A stretch of 7,058 nucleotides of DNA from Simkania sp. Lineage in GTDB: Bacteria > Chlamydiota > Chlamydiia > Chlamydiales > Simkaniaceae. Shown here one piece after another: positions 1-4,725 of this stretch. A model generated the notes under the pieces. The model searched no databases and had not been told where the DNA came from. It saw nothing but the letters and a program-made list of their open reading frames with translations. A program made the position numbers and the translations under genes. The stretch is from the NCBI GenBank assembly GCA_028279205.1, contig JANQSR010000057.1, positions 1 through 7,058 on the forward strand, in the 5' to 3' direction. Numbering within the stretch: the stretch's first letter is position 1; the number at the start of each line of letters is the position of its first letter.

Positions 1-94
1 TGATAATCGGAGCGCCAAAAGTTTGGAGGGGGATTCTAAAAATTCGGGCCATTTCTCTTGCAAAAAGCCCTTGAAATTGGATCAAGGAGCTCAC
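1..94 (-). CDS. Second copy of YadH-like ABC-2 permease, N-terminal 31 codons only (continues past left edge)
   Basis: This is the beginning of a second ABC-2 permease gene, read leftward. The GTG at 94-92 opens a frame giving MSSLIQFQGLFAREMARIF and onward to residue 31, still open at the edge. It matches the full-length permease at 230-1012 at every residue but the third (Ser for Pro), and the DNA differs at one base in the shared 97 bp (88 versus 1006). Identity stops 3 nt before the GTG, so the perfect AGGAGG that serves the first copy is missing here; the GTG instead follows a small ORF's stop codon by 2 nt. The upstream frame meets a stop at 115-113, so no longer start exists. Whether the gene is complete, truncated or a pseudogene cannot be seen. 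A collapsed repeat at a contig end is an alternative, though the mismatch and the unique flank argue against a simple artefact. Confidence 0.6.
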   Translation of the reverse strand, partial: MSSLIQFQGLFAREMARIFRIPLQTFGAPII

Positions 95-97
95 CTT
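1..97. repeat. Direct repeat, copy A (partner 919-1015)
   Basis: Bases 1-97 equal 919-1015 except for one mismatch (A at 88, G at 1006). The offset is 918 bp. The right-hand boundary is sharp and lies just upstream of the permease start codon. The left-hand extent is unknown because the window begins inside the repeat. Confidence 0.95.
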
Positions 98-207
98 TAA
101 AGAGTCCCATGATCAAGATGCAAATTTCCCCATCTGATCGCCGTATCAACCATCATTGATGAGTCGATCGGGGATTTCCAAGATCCACACAATTGTTTTT
201 TTATCAT
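97..207 (-). CDS. Possible 36-aa small ORF between the two permease copies
   Basis: ATG at 207-205 to TAA at 99-97 encodes a 36-residue peptide beginning MIKKQLCGSWK and ending LDHGTL. It has a good Shine-Dalgarno (AGGTGG, 215-220) 7 nt before the ATG, begins 22 nt after the upstream permease stop, and ends 2 nt before the GTG of the second permease copy. This is the spacing expected of a translated operon member that could feed ribosomes to the next gene. The peptide has no membrane segment, no lipobox and no motif I recognise. It shows no resemblance to the C-terminus of the ATPase that precedes the first permease. It may be a true small protein, a coupling leader, or the remnant of a gene lost when the permease was duplicated. 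A chance frame remains possible at this length. Confidence 0.35.
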   Translation of the reverse strand: MIKKQLCGSWKSPIDSSMMVDTAIRWGNLHLDHGTL

Positions 208-214
208 TTTATAC

Positions 215-220
215 CCACCT
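215..220 (-). promoter_or_regulatory. Shine-Dalgarno of the small ORF
   Basis: The minus strand reads AGGTGG, then 7 nt (GTATAAA), then ATG. It is one of the two best ribosome binding sites in the window and the main reason to consider the 36-aa ORF real. Confidence 0.45.
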
Positions 221-229
221 TATTACTAC

Positions 230-1012
230 TCAACGCAAATAATTAGTCCCTTTTCTAAGGGCTATATGAGCACAGATAAATGTGATCAAAAGGAATAGGA
301 AGGCAACGAGAATCGATTTGAAAACATCGATGTCGATCGTGCCCAGAACTCCATAACGAACCCCATTAATAAAATAAAAAAGGGGATTGAAAAGGGATAA
401 TTTTTGCCAAGTTCGATGCAGGTGGTCTAGTGTAAAAAAGACCCCTCCGAGGTAGATCAGGGGGAGAAGGATCAAGGCGTTGACTGCGCGAATCTGTTCA
501 AAGCTGCGAGACCACATCCCGATGGCCACCCCCAAAAAACCAAAAGAGAGTCCCCCAGTGAGTAGAAAATAGATGAGGATGAGGGGGGATGAAATGGTCA
601 GAAAACTCCCTTTCGTGAAGAAGAAGAAAGCCTGGCCGATAATGTAAGTGATCAATCCGACGATGAGTCCACGGCTTAAAGAGGCAAAGTTCTTTGCAAA
701 TGAGATTTGGGAGATGGATAGGGGCGTAGTCCTGAGATCTTGTAAATCATTGACATACTTTGGGCCGATAATACCAGATGCTGCGTTGTCAAATGCGTTT
801 TTAATCACAGACATGGTCATGAGACCTGGAATCAAGAAGGCTAAATAGGAGACCCCATCGATTGTGGTGATCGATCGACTCAAGCTGAATCCAAAGATGA
901 TGAAATAAAGAGCAGCACTGATAATCGGAGCGCCAAAAGTTTGGAGGGGGATTCTAAAAATTCGGGCCATTTCTCTTGCAAAAAGCCCTTGAAATTGGAT
1001 CAAGGGGCTCAC
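230..1012 (-). CDS. yadH: ABC-2 type transporter permease, YadH family
   Basis: This is the integral-membrane half of an ABC exporter, 260 aa, close to the roughly 256 aa of E. coli YadH, which it follows along its length. Shared stretches include LYFIIFG (about residues 35-41), the PGL..MSVI..A segment (62-73), the YLGGVFF segment (187-193) and the NP..Y.I.G.RYG.LG signature (209-224). Hydrophobic segments near 25-44, 55-76, 115-135, 141-166, 176-195 and 229-251 give six membrane spans. The start is GTG, whose GTGA overlaps the ATPase stop by 4 nt, with a perfect AGGAGG 7 nt upstream, so translation is likely coupled and efficient. It should dimerise and pair with the ATPase encoded just upstream. 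The substrate of the YadGH family is not established. The symbol is by family resemblance. The first 31 codons are duplicated at the left edge. Confidence 0.93.
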   Translation of the reverse strand: MSPLIQFQGLFAREMARIFRIPLQTFGAPIISAALYFIIFGFSLSRSITTIDGVSYLAFLIPGLMTMSVIKNAFDNAASGIIGPKYVNDLQDLRTTPLSISQISFAKNFASLSRGLIVGLITYIIGQAFFFFTKGSFLTISSPLILIYFLLTGGLSFGFLGVAIGMWSRSFEQIRAVNALILLPLIYLGGVFFTLDHLHRTWQKLSLFNPLFYFINGVRYGVLGTIDIDVFKSILVAFLFLLITFICAHIALRKGTNYLR

Positions 1013-1015
1013 CTT
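919..1015. repeat. Direct repeat, copy B (partner 1-97)
   Basis: This copy covers the first 31 codons of the full-length permease plus 3 nt upstream of its GTG. It ends before the AGGAGG at 1020-1025, so that site is not duplicated. Confidence 0.95.
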
Positions 1016-1920
1016 GTCTCCTCCTTTTTGAGAATGTTTTCCATGACATCTTCTAAAGAGCCTGGTTGGGTTTTAACATCCAAAATCTCCTCGCAAGGGA
1101 GACCCACTTGTGAAAGCAACTCATAGATGTTCATCTTGGGAGGAATGCGAAAATGGAGTTGATCTTCCTCTTGGGATTGGAGAAGGGGGTGTTTGATCTC
1201 TTTCAAGCGATTTTTAAGTGTAAGAGAGACCTTTTTTAACGAGTGCTCTTCTAATAGATTTTTAACCTCATCAATCTGTTTAAGCTTTCCCTCTTTCAAA
1301 ATGCCCACTCTGTCGCACAATCTTTCAGCCTCCTCTAGATAATGGGTGGTAAGCAAAATAGAGATGCCCCGAGTCTTGAGTTTGTGAAGAAGAGCCCAAA
1401 GAGAGTGGCGAAGCTCCAAGTCAACGCCCGCCGTTGGCTCATCTAAAAGCAAGAGTTTTGGCTCATGGATGAGAGCTTTGGCGATCATCAGACGCCTTTT
1501 CATCCCTCCACTGATCTGGTTGACATATTTTTCTTTGTGCGAGTCAAGATCGAGCTTTTTCAAAAGATGTTCAATCTCTTTTTTTGTTTTCTTTAATCCA
1601 TAATGATTGGCGTGATATTTGAGAATTTGTTCAACACGAAAAAAGCCATGATTGACAATCTCTTGAGGGGTATACCCTGATAATTTTTTGGCTGCTTTGG
1701 GTTTTTTTGCCACATCAATTCCAAAAATCTCAATCCGCCCACTTGTCATCTTCTGGAGCGTCATGATTGTGGAAATAATAGAGGTTTTTCCCGCTCCGTT
1801 GGGACCCAAAAGGCCAAAAATCTCTCCAGGTCTGATCTCGAAAGAGAGATCCTTCACTGCAGTGAAATTTCCATATCGCTTTGTGAAATTAGAAACAGTT
1901 AGGGGTTTTTTTTGGCTCAC
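1009..1920 (-). CDS. yadG: ABC transporter ATP-binding protein, YadG family
   Basis: This is the cytosolic ATPase that powers the exporter, 303 aa (E. coli YadG about 308). All nucleotide-binding motifs are intact: Walker A GPNGAGKT (39-46), Q-loop Gln86, signature ISGGMKRR (136-143, the SGGMKRRLMIA form typical of this family), Walker B LLLLDEP (156-162) with catalytic Glu161, D-loop AGVD (164-167) and switch His193 in TTHYLEEAE. The last ~90 residues form the usual variable C-terminal domain. The start is GTG at 1920, 12 nt after the stop of the upstream gene, preceded by AAAGGGA only 4 nt away, a modest ribosome binding site. The TGA stop overlaps the permease GTG. The gene order ATPase then permease matches E. 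coli yadGH. The family and motif calls are firm; the substrate is unknown. Confidence 0.95.
   Translation of the reverse strand: MSQKKPLTVSNFTKRYGNFTAVKDLSFEIRPGEIFGLLGPNGAGKTSIISTIMTLQKMTSGRIEIFGIDVAKKPKAAKKLSGYTPQEIVNHGFFRVEQILKYHANHYGLKKTKKEIEHLLKKLDLDSHKEKYVNQISGGMKRRLMIAKALIHEPKLLLLDEPTAGVDLELRHSLWALLHKLKTRGISILLTTHYLEEAERLCDRVGILKEGKLKQIDEVKNLLEEHSLKKVSLTLKNRLKEIKHPLLQSQEEDQLHFRIPPKMNIYELLSQVGLPCEEILDVKTQPGSLEDVMENILKKEETR
1020..1025 (-). promoter_or_regulatory. Consensus Shine-Dalgarno of the full-length permease
   Basis: The minus strand reads AGGAGG inside the 3' end of the ATPase gene (in the Lys-Glu-Glu codons), 7 nt before the GTG at 1012. It settles the choice of a GTG start and suggests strong re-initiation after the ATPase stop. 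Confidence 0.8.
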
Positions 1921-1932
1921 GTATTCCCTTTT

Positions 1933-2835
1933 CTAAGCCCTAATTCTTTGCTCAATTTGTGCATCCAAAAAGCTGACTAAATCGGGGTTTTCCTCTGCAA
2001 ACCATAATCTCAGCTTTTCTGTTAATTTGCAAAAATTTGCGTATTTGGCAGATTTTGAAGAAATGAGGCGAAGAGAGTCTAGACGGGTTAGAAATGGACG
2101 CTCATCTACAAAACCAATCGGAAATAGATCCTCTTGATCAAAGTTTCCAAGACCCATCGATTTGCAGGTTGTGATCAGATCGAGAGCAGAGGTGATTGCT
2201 TGCTTGATTTTTTGAGTTTCTCCTCCCTTTTTGAGAAGAGTTAAGTAGTCAAACAGTTTCGTAGTCTGTTTTTGAATGAGAAACTCCGTCTTGTCGAGGT
2301 CAAGCTCAATCTTGCACCCCTTAGGCGGGTGAAGTAGAACCTTTCTTTTGAGCTCTTTTGTTTGATTTAGATGGAGATACAAGAGACCTGTTTGATCAGA
2401 AAAGCATTGATGGGCGAGAAGGTAGCTCGTAAATGTGCGCTCTCTAGAGTTGATCTGTTTTCTGTTTTTGCGTTTGAAAACTTTCTGAAGAAAGGGAAGT
2501 TTTGAAAGAGCCGAGCGCACCCAGTTTGAGCCTTTTTGCATGTGATGTTGTTTGAAAAATTTTAAGGACAAATCTTTGCTCTGACTGACAAAAACGTAGC
2601 ACTCCTTTTCGCTGCCCAGGTAATAGAAAGACTCAGAAGAGACTCGGTCGAGAAGCTCTGCTTGCCTCTTTGTTAGAGGGCCTGTATCCCACCTTGGGTT
2701 GTAATCGTGCCTAGATACTATCTTTTTAAGATGAAACCCTTTTGCTTCCTTTGCGTTAAACGTGGAGAGAATAGAGAGGAGGATAGAAAGAGCGATAGGC
2801 AATAGGATACATGGGTAGAGAACTTGCTTTTTCAA
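1933..2835 (-). CDS. Membrane-anchored protein of unknown function, possible degenerate kinase-like fold
   Basis: 300 aa. Residues 5-24 form one hydrophobic segment after Met-Lys-Lys, which reads as a signal anchor or uncleaved signal peptide; there is no lipobox. The rest is basic and soluble-looking. The start is TTG at 2835 with only a weak AGG upstream: an in-frame TAG lies 9 nt further up and no in-frame ATG occurs before residue 99, so TTG is the only start that keeps the anchor. The layout hints at a protein-kinase-like fold: YYLGSEKECYVF then SLKFFK (71-95, Lys92 as a beta-3 lysine), RERTF (Glu132), a FLIQK hinge-like stretch (185-189), and GLGNFDQEDL...GFVD...LDS (228-255). I recall a chlamydial family with GG in the first loop and a D.D...N.GF catalytic region; here those positions are not conserved, suggesting a pseudokinase. 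This is inference. The gene leads the exporter operon, 12 nt before the ATPase. Confidence 0.7.
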   Translation of the reverse strand: MKKQVLYPCILLPIALSILLSILSTFNAKEAKGFHLKKIVSRHDYNPRWDTGPLTKRQAELLDRVSSESFYYLGSEKECYVFVSQSKDLSLKFFKQHHMQKGSNWVRSALSKLPFLQKVFKRKNRKQINSRERTFTSYLLAHQCFSDQTGLLYLHLNQTKELKRKVLLHPPKGCKIELDLDKTEFLIQKQTTKLFDYLTLLKKGGETQKIKQAITSALDLITTCKSMGLGNFDQEDLFPIGFVDERPFLTRLDSLRLISSKSAKYANFCKLTEKLRLWFAEENPDLVSFLDAQIEQRIRA

Positions 2836-2967
2836 AAGAGAGACCTATTTCAAAAATCCAACAAAAGGTAGAACTTTATTTTTAATGGTGTGGAAAATTT
2901 ATGACAAGAAAAAAAACGAGGGGAGAAGGGGAGTTTCCTCTTGATAAGAGCAATTAAACCTTATCCT
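2836..2967. other. 132-bp gap between oppA and the exporter operon
   Basis: The gap holds the promoter candidate at 2879-2907 and a pyrimidine-rich stretch plus T8 tract on the minus strand just after the oppA stop. The only stem that can precede the T8 tract is GAGG/CCTC with a 15-nt loop, too weak to call a terminator. Read-through from oppA into the exporter operon therefore cannot be excluded. Confidence 0.5.
2879..2907 (-). promoter_or_regulatory. Candidate sigma70-type promoter of the exporter operon
   Basis: On the minus strand TTGTCA (2907-2902, 5 of 6 consensus) is followed after 17 nt by TAAAAA (2884-2879, 4 of 6). A run of eight T lies directly upstream (2916-2909). Transcription would start about 35-40 nt before the TTG start codon at 2835. 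No stronger candidate was seen in this gap. Confidence 0.45.
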
Positions 2968-4575
2968 CTAAGGAGCGATATCGGCGTAGCGAAAATCGAC
3001 ATTACCTAGGGGGGAGATCTGCACGCCTTTTAAATGGGGATTGATTAGGTAAAGTGCTTTGTAGTGGTTGATAGGGGCAATAGGCATCTCTTCTAGAATG
3101 AGATGTTCTGCTTGCTCGAGTAGATCTTCTCTTTGGTTTTCTAAGCTGATAAGAGAGGAGTTTTCGATCAGCTCTTGGAAACGGGCACTCTCCCAAGAAC
3201 TGTAGTTGCGTGAACTGGTTTCGGTCATAAAACGTTCGAGAAAGCTCATTTTGTCGTTGAACTGGGCAATCCAAGACATCTGCGCAAATTCGAACTCTTT
3301 TTGCCGTAGTTTGCTGAAGAAAACTTTCATCTCTACTGATTGTAGACTCACATTGACACCCAAAATCTCCCTCCATTGGTTCTGAAGTACGGTTGCTATC
3401 TTTTTCTGAATTTCTGAAGAGAAAAAAATGTAGGTCAAGCTTGGGAACTCTTCCCTTTTCATTCCCAACTCTTCAAGCCCTACCTCAAACTCTCGCTTGG
3501 CTGTATCACCATCTGCGTCTTTGAAAAAGTGAGTTTGATGTCCGTCTTTCAAAATGGGGGGAACAACACCTGTCGCCACTTCGTCAAACATCTGCATGAC
3601 ATTCTCAATGATCGATTTTCTGTTGATCGCGTAGGAAAAAGCTCTCCGAATGTGGACATTTTTAAAGAGTCTATCTTTCGTGTTAAAGGCGCAAAAGTTG
3701 ATGCTAGCGATCGGTTGAACTTTAACAAGCCCTGCCTGAGTCAAGCTGGGCATAGCATCTATAGGGAGGGGAGAGATAAGCCCTCCGAGCCAGTCGAGCC
3801 CTCCTTTCTCAAAGAGTTGCAGAGCCGTCTTTTCTTCTGAAATGATGGGGATGCGGATCCCATCTATTTTAACCTCTTTCTCATCGTGGAAATGGGGGTT
3901 TTTCTCAACGACAACCTCGTTGGCGATTTTAAATGAGGCCAGTCTAAAAGGTCCGTTTGTCACGCATTGATCAAACTTTTCTTGGGGAATCTCTACCTCT
4001 TTTCCGCAAAATGGGGTCGGAAAATAGGTTGGAAAGGTAACGAGCTCTAAAAAATAGGGCAGAGGTTTTTCAAGCTCAACGACGAGCGTGTGACTCCCCT
4101 TCGCATGAACTCCGACCTCGTCTAGACTGCATAGCCCCTTTTTGGCCTTCTCTCCATTTAAAATGGGAAAAAAGAGGTGGGAAGCAGGTGATATGAAATC
4201 GGGGCAAAGAACCCTTTTCCAAGAGTTTTCAAAATCGAAGGCCGTTAAAAAATCTCCATTTGACCACTGGCTATTTTTTAGGTGAAAAGTGTAGACCGTC
4301 CGATTTTCTGAAACGGTGACCGAATCGGCGAGAGCAAAAGATAAGTTTCCGTCGGAATTTAACCTCATTAACCCTTCATAAAGCATGAGATGTAAGGAAA
4401 TTGAGACGGGATCTGTCGTTTTCCTAGGATCAAGAGTTAAGGGTGAGTAAATAAAATTTGTGCAGATCTCTTTCTTGACTTTAGATGGTTTCGTTCCCTT
4501 TTGGGAGGGGGTGCAAGCAGAGAGGAAAAAGGTGCATAGAAAGAAGAGGGAGAGTTTTTTAAAGAATTTTGCCAT
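2968..4575 (-). CDS. oppA: Oligopeptide-binding lipoprotein, OppA / SBP_bac_5 family
   Basis: This is the extracytoplasmic solute receptor of an ABC peptide importer, 535 aa, full length for the family. The N-terminus is a lipoprotein signal: Ala-Lys-Phe-Phe-Lys-Lys, a hydrophobic core (8-17) and the lipobox LSAC (18-21), so Cys21 should be lipidated. Family landmarks are in order: SPLTLDPRK (44-52), LYEGLMRL (65-72), YTFHLKNSQWSNGD (95-108), TAFDFENSWKR (111-121), TNGPF (206-210), and FKNVHIRRAFSYAINRKSII (304-323), which is the typical hinge-side signature. The C-terminus ends SPLGNVDFRYADIAP. The ATG at 4575 has no recognisable Shine-Dalgarno. No oppB, C, D or F gene is adjacent, so it either serves a transporter encoded elsewhere or has a specialised role; chlamydiae commonly carry several oppA paralogues, some away from the opp cluster. 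Other substrates such as glycans or metals cannot be ruled out from sequence. Confidence 0.93.
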   Translation of the reverse strand: MAKFFKKLSLFFLCTFFLSACTPSQKGTKPSKVKKEICTNFIYSPLTLDPRKTTDPVSISLHLMLYEGLMRLNSDGNLSFALADSVTVSENRTVYTFHLKNSQWSNGDFLTAFDFENSWKRVLCPDFISPASHLFFPILNGEKAKKGLCSLDEVGVHAKGSHTLVVELEKPLPYFLELVTFPTYFPTPFCGKEVEIPQEKFDQCVTNGPFRLASFKIANEVVVEKNPHFHDEKEVKIDGIRIPIISEEKTALQLFEKGGLDWLGGLISPLPIDAMPSLTQAGLVKVQPIASINFCAFNTKDRLFKNVHIRRAFSYAINRKSIIENVMQMFDEVATGVVPPILKDGHQTHFFKDADGDTAKREFEVGLEELGMKREEFPSLTYIFFSSEIQKKIATVLQNQWREILGVNVSLQSVEMKVFFSKLRQKEFEFAQMSWIAQFNDKMSFLERFMTETSSRNYSSWESARFQELIENSSLISLENQREDLLEQAEHLILEEMPIAPINHYKALYLINPHLKGVQISPLGNVDFRYADIAP

Positions 4576-4578
4576 TTA

Positions 4579-4599
4579 TTATCTATAATTTTCAGATAA
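4579..4599. repeat. Inverted repeat in the oppA leader
   Basis: The arms TTATCT (4579-4584) and AGATAA (4594-4599) flank a 9-nt spacer. It lies between the candidate oppA -10 (4600-4605) and the ATG (4575), so it would sit at the transcription start and in the very short leader. It could be an operator or a weak RNA hairpin. AT-rich arms of this length can also arise by chance. Confidence 0.45.
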
Positions 4600-4629
4600 A
4601 TAGTAACTAAAATCTTGTTTTTTAGTCAA
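4600..4629 (-). promoter_or_regulatory. Candidate sigma70-type promoter of oppA
   Basis: On the minus strand TTGACT (4629-4624, 5 of 6) and TACTAT (4605-4600, 4 of 6) are 18 nt apart. The predicted start lies roughly 17-20 nt before the ATG, giving a short leader with no Shine-Dalgarno. Confidence 0.5.
4606..4626. repeat. Inverted repeat inside the oppA promoter spacer
   Basis: Perfect 7-bp arms ACTAAAA (4606-4612) and TTTTAGT (4620-4626) around a 7-nt spacer. The dyad fills almost exactly the -35 to -10 interval of the oppA promoter candidate, a position where a repressor would block polymerase. Confidence 0.5.
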
Positions 4630-4634
4630 ATAAC

Positions 4635-4646
4635 TTTCAATTGAAA
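4635..4646. repeat. 12-bp perfect palindrome
   Basis: TTTCAATTGAAA is self-complementary over its full length. It lies upstream of both divergent genes, just behind the oppA -35 and directly before the TTGACA at 4647-4652. Confidence 0.55.
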
Positions 4647-4652
4647 TTGACA
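4647..4652 (+). promoter_or_regulatory. Consensus -35-like TTGACA for the rightward gene (no good -10 partner)
   Basis: A perfect TTGACA faces the rightward gene. The best downstream hexamer, TAAAAT (4676-4681), is 23 nt away, too far for a classic promoter; TATTAA (4666-4671) is too close (13 nt) but is 19 nt from the TTGAAA at 4641-4646. A promoter here is likely because the gene is divergently placed, but the exact hexamers are unresolved. Confidence 0.3.
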
Positions 4653-4659
4653 AAAAACA

Positions 4660-4676
4660 ATTCATTATTAATGAAT
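4660..4676. repeat. 17-bp inverted repeat with 8-bp arms
   Basis: ATTCATTA and TAATGAAT are perfect arms around a single central T. The spacing suits a dimeric regulator better than an RNA hairpin, which could not form a 1-nt loop. It covers the interval where the rightward gene's -10 is expected. Confidence 0.55.
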
Positions 4677-4685
4677 AAAATAAGA

Positions 4686-4706
4686 GGTGGCACCAAGTTG
4701 CGGCAA
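4686..4706. repeat. Two adjacent GC-rich 9-bp dyads in the 5' region of the rightward gene
   Basis: GGTGGCACC (4686-4694) and TTGCGGCAA (4698-4706) are each symmetric about one central base and are separated by AAG. They form the only GC-rich island in an otherwise AT-rich gap. A GTG inside the first dyad (4687) is an alternative start for the downstream gene. Confidence 0.35.
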
Positions 4707-4725
4707 ACCCTTTAATTTTTTGAGT

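Noticed and set aside
208..240. Promoter between the permease and the small ORF (TATAAA on the minus strand with TTGAGT or TTGCGT upstream)
   Set aside because: The spacings are 14 and 19 nt, and TATAAA directly abuts the ATG, so a transcript from it would start inside the small ORF. It fits better as the spacer of the ribosome binding site.
2909..2967. Possible rho-independent terminator of oppA (pyrimidine-rich stretch and T8 on the minus strand)
   Set aside because: The only stem directly before the T8 tract is 4 bp with a 15-nt loop; a nearer GAG/CTC stem with a GAAA loop is 3 bp and not adjacent to the tract.
3002..3376. 124-codon open frame on the minus strand inside oppA
   Set aside because: It lies entirely within the well-supported oppA gene in another frame, and its product is rich in Arg, Ser and Gln with no family features.
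3529..3840. 103-codon open frame on the plus strand opposite oppA
   Set aside because: Antisense shadow of a conserved gene with no ribosome binding site or recognisable product.
4671..4715. 14-codon leader-peptide frame (ATG at 4671, TAA at 4715) before the large rightward gene
   Set aside because: It has no Shine-Dalgarno, no run of regulatory codons, and no clear terminator/antiterminator pair follows, so an attenuator cannot be supported.
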